A DNA stretch of 64,000 bases from Amyelois transitella (GCF_032362555.1 NC_083531.1:2728001-2792000), one strand, 5' to 3'. Shown: positions 1 through 11,412, numbered from the stretch's first letter. Numbers and translations: made by a program. Notes: a model not told the origin generated them from the letters alone.

Positions 1-49
1 ATGGAGTGGTTCCTATTTTTTCTTATCGGTGCCGTGAACCACACGGCAC
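1..49 (-). mobile_element. SINE-A, 5' end, cut by window edge
   Basis: The reverse complement begins with the conserved GTGCCGTGTGG head of SINE-A. The remainder lies outside the window. Confidence 0.8.
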
Positions 50-344
50 AAAGTGGAAATAAATATTTATTTTACTCATTACCTACCTACGACTTAGGTC
101 GCCGACGGTACCAGGAGAAAATGACGAGTAAGGAGTTAGTGTTTTGGTGTACATCGATAGTGACTTAGTGTGTGTGATGTTTTGAATTGGGGGTATTGAC
201 CTCAATAGTGATTTGCCACGTTTCAAATAATTAAATTTTATTGACATGCATTTATGAACATGGTGATAAGGACCAGTATTAGATGTAGGTAGAATCTATT
301 AAAGGTATACCTAGTTTCCACCCACTTCATATGATAACCACAAT

Positions 345-588
345 AAATAAAATAAATATATACGGGACAAATTACACTGATTGAGTTAGCCTCGAAGTAA
401 GTTCGAAACTTGTGTTACGAGATACTAACTCAACGATACTATATTTTATAATAAATACTTATATAGATAAACATCCAAGACCCAGGCCAATCAGAAAAAG
501 TTCTTTTCTCATCATGCCCTGACCGGGATTCGAACCCGGGACCTCCGGTGTCACAGACAAGCGTACTACCGCTGAGCCACAGGGGCCT
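345..588 (-). mobile_element. SINE-B (tRNA-derived SINE)
   Basis: Read on the minus strand it starts GGCCCCTGTGGCTCAGCGG (A-box-like). It then carries GGGTTCGAATCCCGG (B box) and ends in ACAAATTTGTCCCGTATATA-type sequence plus an AT-rich tail. The element ends about 19 bases upstream of the first visible exon of gene A. It is a SINE, not a functional tRNA. Confidence 0.85.
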
Positions 589-606
589 TAACAATAACTC
601 TTTCAG

Positions 607-3600
607 CTCCAAACAAGAGGCGTTCCCTTGCGAATTGTGCCACAAGATCTTCAAATGGAAGACTTCTCTACGGAAGCATTTGGAAACTCACAGGATTGAG
701 ATGGGTCAGAAACGCAGGCCTTATTGCGAGCCTTGCCGCCTCTCGTTCTCAACGTCAGCCAATCTGCAGAAACATGTCAAGACAAGTTCCACTCATCAGA
801 TCAAGCTCAAATTGAGGTGTGTAAATAAATAAATATAACCTACATACATACATACGCAAGTGATATAGACGTGATTACATGTATGTATGTATGTGTATAT
901 GTATTATAACAATATTTATCAAACAGAGCCGTGTGGTTCCCGGCACCAATAAAAAAAAGAAAAAAAGAAGAATAGAACCACTCCATCTCGTTCCCATGGA
1001 TGTCGTAAAAGGCGACTAAGGGATAGGCTTATAAACATGGGATTCCTCTTTTAGACGATGGGCTAGCAACCTGTCACTATTTGAATCTCATCATAAAGCC
1101 AAACAGCTGAACGTGGCCTATCAGTCTTTTCAAGACTGTTGGCTCTGTCTACCCCGCAAGGGATATAGACGTGATTATATGTATGTATGTATGTTTATCA
1201 AACAGGAAACTACAAGAACTCGAGCCGTTAGACGAAGCGACTCCGTCTCTGATCTCCTCGTCGGTGCGTCGCTCTCTACAGCAATACGCGTGTCCGCATT
1301 GCGACAAGAAGTTCCAGTGGCGCGGGAACCTTTCCAGGCATATCAATAGCCACAAGGACAGGTGAGATCATATGTACATATATATATATACAGGGTGACT
1401 TTCAATTCAACTGCATAAGGATATTTAAAAACGTTAAAAGAAAAATATCGGTTCATATTTCAGAAAGTACGAAAAAAAATAAAAGTATCAAAATCCACGA
1501 TCCTAAATACGTCATATCACCCCGGCCGGCGGAAAAGCGACGCGTAAGATTCAGAGGTCAACGACACAATTCATTCAGCTGAGCGATCTCGACAACTCTG
1601 TTCTTTACTTGATCTTGATACTAGAAAAATAATTTATTTTTCAGACATTTATTTACATGTTTAGTTTGAATTTCTTTTTGTAGTATTGGTCTTTAATAAA
1701 GCGTGTGACGTAGTTTTTAAGGGTTTTTTAAATGTGAAAATGATGACGTTTAATTTAAATAAAATAGGCTCAAACGGCTCAGAAGCATGGGTATAGTCTA
1801 TGTTTAAAAGAATGCAGTTGTTTTAAATGTCACCCTTTATATTATAATAATTAAATTTGTTTCCAGGGCGAATGGCGATCTGGTCTGCGAGCCGTGCAAC
1901 AGAACATTCTCGTCTATTGCGACTTACAAACAGCATATGGCGATTAGCAAGAAACACGTCAGCGAGAGCGATTACAAGTAAGTTTTGTATGTTATACTAG
2001 CTGTTGCCCTCGACTTCGCCGTAAACGTTCACTAAAAACATTAATACAAAAAAAAAATCACATACACCCTGTATAACCTTAGAGGGGTGGGCGGATACAT
2101 TTTTATTTACCAGTTTTTGAATTAGATTAAAGCCGTAACGTCATAGAAACTGCATCAAAATTGGAGCAATAGTTTGCGCGTGATGCAAGTATAAACATGT
2201 AGACAGACGGAATTTTCTAAAAATGTAATTTTTTGCTTATGTTAGCCTTAAATGGATCCCCTCATTCATCATCATCAGACATACATTCATACATATAATC
2301 ACATCTATATCCTTTGCGGGGTAGAGAGAGCGAACAGCATCGATAAGACCAATAGGCCACGCTCAGCTGTTTGGCTTAATGATAGAATTGATCATAATAA
2401 AAAATCAATTTTTTCTTAAATTGGTTATCATGCTTATTAACCTACCTCCTAGATATGATGGCTCCATAAAAAGTTTCCTGTTAATAAAAAGACACCCTGT
2501 ATAATCAAATTAAATGCTTTTTTTTCCTAACTTCGTTTTATTTAGCTTTCATTTATACAACATAGAAGAAAATGCTGCAGTGCAGTTTTTTATCACATCA
2601 TCTGCACTGACGCCATGGAAGCGGCAGTAAACATAGTTTTAAGTAATTTATTTGACATCAACCAATGTTGTGAAACCAAAAGATTTGACAATTATTAATC
2701 GATATGAATTATCCTATAATAATGAATAAAAAAATTTAATTTGAATTTGAATTCGTTTCTTCAAACTTCAGCATGCAAACTTATTATATAGCTAGCTCAC
2801 TTATAAAGATAAAACATAACATAAAAATATACATTTCAGACACATGTGCAGCGATTGTGGAAAGCGTTTCGCAAACAAGACTCAGCTCAAAGACCACGTG
2901 GACTGGGAACACCTCAAGAACTACACGCACACTTGCAAAGACTGCCACAAGGTATATAATAATATAAATAAATGAAAATCTATACTAATATTATAAAGGT
3001 GAAGAGTTTGTTTGTTTGTTTGAACGCGCTAATCTCAGGAACCACTGGTTCGAATTAAAAATTCTTTTTGCGTTGAATAGACCATTTATCGAGGAAGACT
3101 TAAGGCTATATAACATCACGCTGCAACTATTAGGAGCGGAGAAATAATGGATAATGTAAAAAGAACGGGGAAAATTATTCATCCTTGAGGGCTTCAATGA
3201 TGCTGAAAATAACTATTCCACGCGAACAATGTCGCGGGCACAGCTAGTAAATAAATATATACGGGACAAATTACACATATTGGGTTAGCCTCGAAGTAAG
3301 TTCGAGATTTGTGATGTGATGATTATATGTATGTATGTATGCATCTTCCTCCTAATGTCTATAATCGGAAGGTCATATTGAAGTGGAAATCTTATTGAAC
3401 AATTTTGCAGGTATTCAAGAGCTACACCTCACTATATCTACATAAAGAGGTGGTTCACAGGAAAGATGGCGCGGGCCACCTTTGCGACCACTGCGGGAAA
3501 TCTTACCCGGTATGTTTCTAATTTTTTAATGTTATACATACATACATACATACATAAAATCACGCCTCTTTCCCGGAGGGGTAGCCAGAGACTACCTCTT

Positions 3601-4226
3601 TCCACTTGCCACGATCTCTGCATATTTCCTTTGCTTCATCCACATTCATAACTCTCTTCATGCAATGTTATACTATCATTAAGTGCCGTGTGGTTCCCGG
3701 CACCGATACAAAAAAGAATAGGAACACTCGCATCTCTTTCTAATGGATGTCGTAAAAGGCGTTTGAGGGATAGGCTTACAAACTTAGGATTCTTTTTTAG
3801 GCGATGGGCTAGCAACCTGTGTCTAGTTGAATCTCAATTCTATCGTTAAGCCAAATAGCTGAACGTGGCCATTCGGTCTTTTCAAGACTGTTGGCTCTGT
3901 CTACCCCGCAAGGGATATAGACGTGACCATATGTATGTATGTATCATTAAGCCAAATAGCTGAGCGTGGCCATTCAGCCTCTGTTGCCTCTGTCTACCCC
4001 GCAAGGGATGTGGACGTGACCATGTGTGTGTGTGTGTGTTTAAAATAGTATAAAATAATTAAAAACATTGTTTCAGAACAAAAGCAAGCTGCGCTGTCAT
4101 ATCACAGCTCTTCACAGCGGCACTTCGCCTTACCACTGTAGCATATGTCCAGCTCGGTTCAGCTGGCACTCCTGCCTCTCCAGACATGTGAGAAGAGCTC
4201 ATCCCAAGAGGAAGAAGGAGGAGTGA
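607..4226 (+). CDS. C2H2 zinc-finger protein, gene A (3' six exons, 5' end outside window)
   Basis: Coding exons read 607-816, 1206-1361, 1867-1977, 2840-2951, 3411-3509 and 4077-4226 (TGA). Each has AG/GT borders. The first three introns are phase 2 and the last two are phase 0. The joined frame gives eight C2H2 fingers: CELC..HLETH, CEPC..HVKTSSTH, CPHC..HINSH, CEPC..HMAISKKH, CSDC, CKDC, CDHC and CSIC. Fingers 2 and 4 have HX6H spacing. Fingers 5-7 are each cut by a phase-0 intron just after, or a few residues past, the CXXC. The protein ends in a basic tail (RRAHPKRKKEE). Exons 1-3 look like a repeated two-finger module. The product is probably a nuclear DNA-binding protein, by family knowledge. 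The exon layout matches genes B, E and F, so an N-terminal ZAD upstream of the window is inferred, not seen. Confidence 0.85.
927..1193 (+). mobile_element. SINE-A, full length, TSD on a splice acceptor
   Basis: A complete 267-bp copy runs from GCCGTGTGGTTCC to (TATG)n. It is flanked by a perfect 12-bp direct repeat, TTTATCAAACAG, at 915-926 and 1194-1205. The right copy ends in the AG acceptor of the exon starting at 1206. Confidence 0.92.
1391..1836. mobile_element. Non-autonomous DNA transposon (MITE), copy 1
   Basis: It has terminal inverted repeats beginning CAGGGTGAC, about 23 bp with a few mismatches. The body is closely shared with 6621-7097 and has no coding capacity. It sits in an intron of gene A. 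Confidence 0.75.
2277..2395 (-). mobile_element. SINE-A 3' fragment
   Basis: The minus strand carries the SINE-A 3' part (TACCCCGCAAAGGATATAG and ATGTATGAATG-like tail), diverged. It lies in an intron of gene A. Confidence 0.65.
2564..2752 (+). mobile_element. LINE 3'-UTR fragment (GAATTT-tailed family)
   Basis: It contains the blocks GAAAATGCTGCAGTGCAG, GACGTCAACCAATGTTGTG-like and ATAATGAATAAA, followed by a TTTGAATTTGAATT tail. The same sequence ends the coding LINE fragment at 47098-47990, so this is a 5'-truncated copy. Confidence 0.7.
2979..3247 (+). mobile_element. Helitron-like non-autonomous element (H1)
   Basis: It starts TCTATACTAATATTATAAA and ends GCGGGCACAGCTAG, followed by T. 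This fits Helitron ends (5' TC, 3' CTRR, insertion between A and T). It belongs to a short lepidopteran family with related copies at 15137, 20312, 22188 and 50298. It lies in the intron after the 2840-2951 exon. Confidence 0.75.
3536..3665 (-). mobile_element. LINE (RT family) 3' tail fragment
   Basis: It begins with (TACA)n, then AAAATCACGCCTCTTTCCCGG and the antisense of the last codons of the LINE at 36174-37733. It is a 5'-truncated insertion. Confidence 0.75.
3682..4040 (+). mobile_element. SINE-A with a duplicated 3' segment
   Basis: A near full-length SINE-A runs to about 3945. A second copy of its last ~75 bp follows directly (ATCATTAAGCC..GACGTGACCATGTGTGTG) and has decayed to (TG)n. 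It lies just before the last exon of gene A. Confidence 0.8.
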
Positions 4227-5010
4227 TGTGTGTGAGAGATTTTGTAAATTTTTAATAACACTTAGAAGACTCTAGATGGCAAAATGGTACGTCTAACTTC
4301 TGATATATGTTGTGTACGGGGCAGTACAGTTGGCACTCCTGCCTCTCCAGACATGTGAGAAGAGCTCATCCCAAGAGGAAGAAGGAGGAGTGATGTGTGT
4401 GAGAGATTTTGTAAATTTTTAATAACACTTAGAAGACTCTAGATGGCAAAATGGTACGTCTAACTTCTGATATATGTTGTGTACGGGGCAGTACAGTTGG
4501 CACTCCTGTCTCTCCAGACATGTAAGAAGAGCTCATCCCAAGAGGAAGAAGGAGGAGTGATTTGTGTGAGAGGTTTTGTAAATTTTTAATAACACTTAGA
4601 AGACTCTAGATGGCAAAATGGTACGTCTTACTTCTGATATATGTTGTGTACGGGGCAGTACAGTTGGCACTCCTGTCTCTCCAGACATGTGAGAAGAGCT
4701 CACCCCAAGAGGAAGAAGGAGGAGTGATTTGTATGAGAGGTTTTGTAAATTTTTATTACTAAAAATAAAAAATAAAATGGAACGTTCCACTTCTGTTGTA
4801 TTTTGTGTTCGGGGCAGTACAGTTGGCACTCTTGCCTCTCTATATGATGATGATGATATATGAGAAGAGCGCATCCCTGGAGGAAAAAGGAAGAGTGATG
4901 AGTGTGAGAGAATTCGTATATTTTAATTATTAAAAATAAAATAGAACGTCACACTTCTGATGTATGTTGTGTTCGGAGCAGTACAGTTGGCACTCCTGCC
5001 TCATTCCCAG
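4165..5010 (+). repeat. 167-bp tandem repeat made from the gene A terminal exon
   Basis: The motif TGGCACTCCTG recurs at about 4164, 4331, 4498, 4665, 4824 and 4988, a period of 167 bp shrinking to 159-164. Unit 1 is the last 62 bases of gene A coding sequence including its TGA. Later units lie downstream of the stop. Units 2-4 are almost identical, so the expansion is recent. Units 5-6 are diverged and partial. Confidence 0.93.
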
Positions 5011-5116
5011 AGGAAAAAATAACGAGTTTGAATGATTCTAATGATGTGGTTTTTCCTAAAATGACGCTAATTTATTGTGTGATCGTCCTAAAATGTGTGT
5101 TGTGTCTTTGTAAGGA

Positions 5117-5122
5117 AATAAA
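5117..5122 (+). terminator. Candidate polyadenylation signal of gene A
   Basis: AATAAA lies in an A-rich stretch just past the tandem array, the first good signal downstream of the stop at 4226. This implies a 3' UTR of about 900 bases made mostly of the repeat. Confidence 0.45.
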
Positions 5123-5199
5123 ATAATTGATAAGTGTAATAAAAAAAAGTCTGATATAAGTTTTTGCATTTTATTACATGTCATACCTCATACTTATAT

Positions 5200-6172
5200 T
5201 TTAAAAGACGAAACATAAAGTCACATCTTTCCCTTCGGGGTAGACAGAGCCCACAATCTCGAAAAGACTGGAAGGCCACGTTAAACTGTATTGAGATTAA
5301 GATAGTGACAGGTTGCTAGCTCATCCCAGCTTATAGAAGATTCCTAAGATCATATAAGGAAATATAACTTTTGTTTCTTACGAACAAAGTTAATAAATAC
5401 TGTACTTATATTGATGGGTTTTGAGACAGACAAAAAAAACATACAAAAGAAACGGAGCCCCCAATATCTCACGGGCGTAATATAAATATATAATACATAT
5501 ATAAATATATTCGGGACAAATTACACTGATTGAGTTAGCCTCGAAGTAAGTTCGAAATTTGTGTTACGAGATACTAACTCAACGATACTATATTTTATAA
5601 TAAATACTTATTTAGATAAACATCCAAGACCCAGGCCAATCATAAAAAGTTCTTTTTTCATCATGCCCTGACCGGGATTCGAACCGGGACCTCCGGTGTC
5701 ACAGACAAGCGTACTGCCGCTGAGCCAAAGAGGGCGTAATCGTAAGACAATTTTTTTTAAATATTTGTATGAACATTTATACAGAGTCAAAGTTAGGTTA
5801 CTTTTATTGTGGAATATAAATCACTTGGAAACTTATTCCAAGTGATATCATATCTCAGACCGATAAAGACAGGAAATATAAATTAACGTGGAACGGAGCT
5901 GGGGCTAAAGCTAGTATTTCATACACATTATCACGTCTATATCCCTTGCGGCGTAGGCAGAGCCAGCAGTCTTAAAAAGAGTGACAGTGCTTGGCTTATT
6001 GAGATTCAAATGGTGACAGGTTGCTAGCCCATCGCCTCCCAAGAAAAATGTAAATAAATAATTATTCTAATACCAAGTTTATTAACCTTTCCTACTCTAT
6101 ATTCTTTTACGACATCCATGGGGAAAATATGGAGTGGTCCTATTCTGAAGTGCCAGGAACCACACGGCACGT
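5200..6172 (-). mobile_element. Intergenic SINE run: SINE-A fragment, SINE-B, SINE-A
   Basis: 5200-5350 is a SINE-A 3' fragment (-). 5492-5738 is a SINE-B (-) with GGGATTCGAACCGGGACC, the antisense B box. 5925-6172 is a near full-length SINE-A (-). No gene is visible in this part of the A-to-transporter interval. Confidence 0.75.
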
Positions 6173-6304
6173 GATGTAATCATCACATAATTTCAAATAT
6201 AATGTGGCATTTCTATGGTAGGTTGTATAGAAATAAAATAGTAAATGTGTTATAGGTGAGTAGGTAACTAGTACTGGAACATCGTGTGAACGAGGCTTTA
6301 GTTT

Positions 6305-6475
6305 AAGAAGAAAATGCTGCATTGCAGTTTGTTACTGCTTCTGCCTTGGAAGTGGCAGTTAACTTAGTTAAAAGTACTTTATTTGACGTCAACCAATGTT
6401 GTGAAACCAAAAGATTTGGCAATTATTAAGCGATATGATCGTATCCTATAATACTGAATAAAAATTTTGAATTTG
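6305..6475 (+). mobile_element. LINE 3'-UTR fragment (GAATTT-tailed)
   Basis: It has the same blocks as 2564-2752 (AAATGCTGCATTGCAG, GACGTCAACCAATGTTGTG, then TTTGAATTTGAATT). Confidence 0.7.
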
Positions 6476-6620
6476 AATTTAGATTCACGTTGACATGATA
6501 TTTATTTATTTAGCACACCAAACAGATTACAAACAATAAAAATGTTGTACACAAATAGAAGTGATCCAGATTACAATCCTAAAACAGGCGTGCCTAAGCG
6601 CAAGAATATTTACAAAACTA

Positions 6621-7097
6621 CAGGTGACTTTTAATTCAACAGCATAAATTTTACTGTTATGTGTACTCATCTAAAGGATATTTAAAAACGTTAAAAGAAA
6701 AATATCGGTTCATATTTCAGAAAGTACGAAAAAAAAAGTATGAAAATCCACGAACCTAAATACGTAATATCACCCCGGCCGGCGGAAAAGCGACGAAGCG
6801 AAGATTCAGAGGTCAACGACACAATTCATTCAGCTGAGCGATCTCGACAACTCTGTACTTTACTTGATCTTGATACTAGAAAAATAATTTATTTTTCAGA
6901 CATTTATTTACATGTTTAGTTTTAATGTCTTTTTGTAGTAAGTATTGGTCTTTAATAAAGCGTGTGACGTAGTTTTTGAGGGTTTTTTAAATGTGAAAAT
7001 GATGACGTTTAATTTAAATAAAAATAGGCTCAAACGGCTCAGAAGCATGGGTATAGTCTATGTTTGAAAGGATACAGTTGTTTTAAATGTCACCCTG
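6621..7097. mobile_element. Non-autonomous DNA transposon (MITE), copy 2
   Basis: It is the second copy of the 1391-1836 element. It opens CAGGTGAC, one G short of copy 1, and closes GTCACCCTG. It also carries an extra ~28 bases near its left end. Confidence 0.75.
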
Positions 7098-7394
7098 TAT
7101 ATAACAATTCACTGAGGTGAACTGTACCTACATAGTTTCAGTTTCTTCACAACAGTGTTAAGACAAGGACACAAGTGTTTTTGGTTTATAAATTATATCT
7201 ACCTATTTAATTTTAATTCAATGTAAGTACGGGTATATCTTTTAATAGCTTTGTTTGTTTTGAGCTATTGTGGTAAAACTCAAATTTCTCCCGTTCCCGT
7301 GGGAATTGCGGGAAATCCTCTCTGATTTTCCCCAAACTTCCCAAGTAATGGTAATATTTAAAATTCGTACTACTTACCACTAGTTTATGCTGTA

Positions 7395-7890
7395 CGGTGT
7401 TTTGTTGGTGGTTGAATCGTTAAAATGCGTGATGCGCCGAAAGGCACCGGTTCGAATCCCACCTCGGCCATGTACCAATGACTATTTTCAAAGTTATGTA
7501 CATTAGTTTGAATACTAACCGATGCTCTTATGGTGAGGGAAAACATCGTGAGGAAACCTTGCACATTCAGGCAACTGGATGTGTTACTATGGATTCAATA
7601 CGGTTGCGGAGGTCAGAACCCCGAGTGTAAGTTTTCATTTGTGAAAAACGCAACTAGTGCGTTTGCGTTAAGTTCCAATTTTGTATGTAAACTTGAACAG
7701 CGCCTCTAGCGGAAACTATTAGAAATAAAATGACGAGTGTATTTGTACAAACGATGGGAGTCGCTTCGGGTAAAAACGTGACTCACCCAATCCAGGATCC
7801 ATGGTCAACGACATACCTCGGGCTCCTCTCCAAAGAGGTGAGGATGCAACCGGAATTGAAAAGCCAGGAGGAAGAAAGTGATTTTCACGT
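7395..7890 (+). mobile_element. SINE-C (second tRNA-like SINE family), two pieces
   Basis: 7395-7660 has the B-box-like GGTTCGAATCCCACCTCGG, then CATGTACCAATGACT and GAGGAAACCTTGCAC. 7730-7890 has the family's 3' body (GGGAGTCGCTTCGGGTAAAA, CTCCAAAGAGGTGAGGATGC, AGCCAGGAGGAAGAAAG). The intervening piece is unrelated. The short open frame over the second half is not a gene. Confidence 0.6.
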
Positions 7891-8022
7891 AAACGCTATT
7901 TTTATTGACACCTGTGCATGAACCCAGAGCCCGCCTTAAACTACTTTCTAGAAAGATCTATTATCAAATAAAAATAACTTTCTAGAAAGATCTATTATAT
8001 TATTATTAGATTATCTCTAGAG

Positions 8023-8300
8023 ATGTGTGGCGAAATCTATACGCCACCAGTCACAAAAATAAAAAATAAAATCACGCGACGCTATCAGTCAAAAACAGCG
8101 AAAAACCTAAATCGCGCAAGCAAATATTTCACGGATTGGAGCGCATATATACAACCTCCGACACAACATCGTCTGTCGCGCAGTTCCCCAGGCATAACAT
8201 CTAGCCTGGCGGAAGATCTTCCCTTTGGTGGCGGTCGAGCCGAATCATCGCTCCCGCTACAGATGTATTGTCGACGAAGGAACGACACCCGTCTGATCTT
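8023..8300 (+). repeat. Unclassified repeat family R, copy 1
   Basis: Shared blocks (ACGCGACGCTATCAGT, AATCGCGCAAGCAAA, GCGGAAGATCTTCCCTTTGG) recur at 16600-16735 (-), 21840-22040 (-) and 48030-48300 (+). A TATA-like GCATATATACAAC lies before TCGTCTGTCGCGCAGTTCC, so an LTR or Pol II promoter is possible. No flanking retroelement genes are seen. Confidence 0.55.
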
Positions 8301-8399
8301 TTGCGATCTTTATCGTGGTTGTCGTAAAGTTTCACACCTTGACTCCATCAATGTAGTGTTAAAGTCAGTAAAATTTAAAACGATTTACATAATTGCATA

Positions 8400-8530
8400 G
8401 AAAAGAATAGATTTATTTTCAAAATTGGATACAAGCTATCACTTATTGACGTTAATCTAATTGTATCTACTACCGCTTCCAAAGCGCATGTGTAGAACAA
8501 ACGGCAGAACAATTGTTAAATATCTGAATG
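8400..8530 (-). mobile_element. LINE 3'-end fragment (AGAATAGATTTATT family)
   Basis: It begins GAATAGATTTATTTTCAAAA and contains CTACCGCTTCCAAAGCGC. Related copies lie at 49285-49435, 52685-52752 and 60738-60890. Confidence 0.65.
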
Positions 8531-8747
8531 AAATACTGGATCTTCATAATTCGAAGAATACCGTATATAAAATATTTTTGTTCTATTTTTACGCACGACC
8601 TATGCTAACATAAGTTAACATGTGATCAGGTGATCAGATAAATAAATGAACATTACATATATCTTTTTATTTAATAATAATATTTGTTATATTGTTATTT
8701 GCCAATGTAATTTCAGCTTCGTAATGCAGAAAAATAAATGATATAAA

Positions 8748-11377
8748 ATGGACAGCGACTACACACAAATAACTACACAGAAAAATGAGCCAAATGAAGG
8801 CAGGCAAAGTTGTAAAACTCCAAGAAAATTCTTCTTTAGACAGGTATAGTACCTACGTATGTAAAAGCTTGATTTCTAGATCAATTTTTTTTAAAGTTCT
8901 TGTTAGACACGGTAAAGCACTCTTTAAAAAGTAAAACCTAGATATGGAAATAAACTGGGGATGCTCTTGGGATGAAGTAAAACTGCACTTTGGTTTAACT
9001 TTAAATATGCACTGTAATAAACCGCTGAACTTATTGATAAAATAATGTTTAAATAAATTGATTCGTACTAGATATTACATTGTAAAAAAGAATTAATAAC
9101 ACACTTAAATTTTCTTTTTCTTTTTTGTAACTGGCCAGTTATGACACATTCTGAATAAAACAGAAAATAGGTTGCACAATACCAATTATATTAAACAGTT
9201 CTAAAACCATTGTCAGGCATATAATGTGCACAACCCATTGCAGTTGTTCGTTACGAGTGGAGCATGGACTATATATTTCTTGGTCGGCTTGTACGTCGGA
9301 GCACCCACTGTGATCATCCCTCAGTTACGACGGGAAGCCAACTCTACTGACGCGGTCAGCTTACAAATGGCTTCGTGGTTATGTGAGTAACTGATTAAAA
9401 CTACATACATACATATACATGTAGTCACGTCTATATCCCTTGCGAGATAGACAGAGCCAACAGTCGTGAAAAGACTGATAGGTCAAGTTCAGCTTTTTGG
9501 CTTGATGACAGAATTGAGATTCAAATAGTGACAGGTTGCTAACCCATCGCCTATAAGGAGAATCCCAAGTTTATAAAACTATCTCTTAGACGCCTTTTAT
9601 GACATCCATAGGAAAGAGAAGGAGTAGTCCTATGCTTTTTTTGAGAAAAGTCACGGCAAAAGAAAAAGAAAACACACAGCAATATTAAAACTATATAAAA
9701 AAAAGAAAAATAGTATAGTACTTAGTAGCCATTGTTTGTTTATTATTCAAAAACTCGCTTAGACTACAATTTCCGACCGAAATTGATATTATTTAAAAAC
9801 TAGCTTAGACTACAATTTCCGACCGAAATTGATAATATTTTTAACACTATAGGTCCTAGATAACTGAACTTTTAGGTAAAATTTTGACGTCATTGTGTTG
9901 AGAAAGACTTACTTACAATATATGTTCTCCTCAAAAAAATTGTGAACCAAATAGTGACCCTTGTGCTACTCCAGTACGAAACTTTTTACAAATGGACGAT
10001 ATGCTAAGTTCCCATGTGATTGAAGACTAGCTGTAATTAGTCATAATTTACATGAATTTTACGCGTACGTACGTTTATTACGCGTCTCAGTTTAAAAGTT
10101 AGTCAAATGCAAGAGAAAGTTCACTAAATTGAAACTTCTTTATTCCAGCTTCCATGTCCAGCTATTCGTCTCTCCTCTGGGAATGCGTTCTGCCATTCAT
10201 TCTGTCTTTTTACGGCAGGAAGATAACATCTATCATCATTCATACATCTACGCTTATGGTCACAATAGCGTTCTACTTCAGCTCGACAACTACTCATTTA
10301 CTCATCTCAGAGTTTTTGCATGGCATCCCGTATGCTGGTATTTTGACAACTTCAGTATTAATCATAGCGGAGTATTCGTCACCATCGAACAGAGGAATTT
10401 TTTTAATAGTAAAATCTGCGTCCGTGTTTTGGGGTATTTGGGTATCTAACGCAGTAGGCACATTTTTTCATTGGAGGAATATAGCCTTAGTAGGTTTTGT
10501 GTGTTCTGCTTATTCATTGACTGTATTCTTCTGGCCTGAGTCACCTTTTTGGTTAGCGACTAAAGGGCGATATGAGGATTGCAAGAAATCACACAGATGG
10601 TTAAAAGGTGTTGGGGAGAAATCCGAGAGAGAACTAAGAAATATGATCATCTCGCAAACTGATGTTAAAAACGTTGATACTGAAAACGTTTTAGCGTATA
10701 CGTTCAAAACTTTACGGTCTAAAGAGTTTTATTTACCGGTCATAGTAGGGTGTTTGCCTATCATCATGTATCAGTTCTCAGGCAAAATTGTATTTAACAT
10801 CTATGCTATAGAGGTCATGAAAAAGATTTCAGATAACGAGTCAGCTGCGTACACTGGTATGTTAATCATGGATGGCGTGACTGTTTTCAGCATGTACGTT
10901 TCTAGTATCATTTCAAAATATACCACTAGAAAGTTTTTACTTATATCTACGTCAATATCATCAATTGTATTCTTGTTAGTATTGTCTTTATATTTGTATT
11001 TAGTTAAATTATGTATATTAACAGAAAATGTGTATGTGTCTATATGTTTGCTGACAGGATTTTCTTTATTTGTTAGTATGGGACCGGCGTCTTTATGTTT
11101 GGCGTTATACGGAGAACTTGTTCCCTTGAGGCATAAAAGTTTAGCCGTTATAGTAACAGCAGCGGTAATGTCTTTCATGCAAGCGACTAATTTAAAAGTG
11201 GCTCCTTATATGTTTAGATCAGTTGGAATTCACGGGGCATGTTTATTTTACGGGTTAACATCATCTGCCTTTATTATACTATTGATTAAATATTTACCAG
11301 AAACTAAAGACAAGACTTTGCAAGAAGTTCAAGAATATTTTAAGAAGGATCGCGATGAAATTAATACTTTAGTCTAA
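8748..11377 (+). CDS. Sugar-transporter-like MFS protein 1 (Tret1/SLC2-like)
   Basis: Three exons, 8748-8843, 9244-9382 and 10149-11377, join in phase 0 then phase 1 into 487 residues, the usual length of SLC2/Tret1-type transporters. The start ATG follows a candidate non-coding acceptor (TTTCAG ending at 8716). Visible family marks are YGRK in the 2-3 loop, EYSSPSNRG, PESPFWLATKGR after TM6, and PETKDKTL after TM12. The usual QQxSG sugar-site motif of TM7 reads YQFSGK, so the substrate may differ from the hexoses or trehalose typical of the family. By homology it is a plasma-membrane facilitator. It is convergent with and paralogous to the gene at 11608-14941. Confidence 0.9.
9405..9655 (-). 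mobile_element. SINE-A, diverged
   Basis: The minus strand carries recognisable SINE-A blocks (GATGTCATAAAAGGCG, GGTTAGCAACCTGTCACTA, TATCTCGCAAGGGATATAG). It lies in intron 2 of transporter gene 1. Confidence 0.75.
9748..9846 (+). repeat. Two-copy ~48-bp direct repeat with inner dyad
   Basis: The unit GCTTAGACTACAATTTCCGA.. is present twice in a row. Each holds the dyad CAATTTC/GAAATTG around CGACC. It is intronic and its function is unknown. Confidence 0.7.
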
Positions 11378-11385
11378 TTAATCAA

Positions 11386-11391
11386 AATAAA
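11386..11391 (+). terminator. Polyadenylation signal of transporter gene 1
   Basis: AATAAA lies nine bases after the stop, implying a very short 3' UTR. Confidence 0.6.
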
Positions 11392-11412
11392 ACAACATCG
11401 GATTAACTTTGG

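Noticed and set aside
7730-8400. Short frames at 7730-7921 and 8023-8400
   Set aside because: They lie wholly within repeats SINE-C and family R, shared at other sites without a conserved frame.
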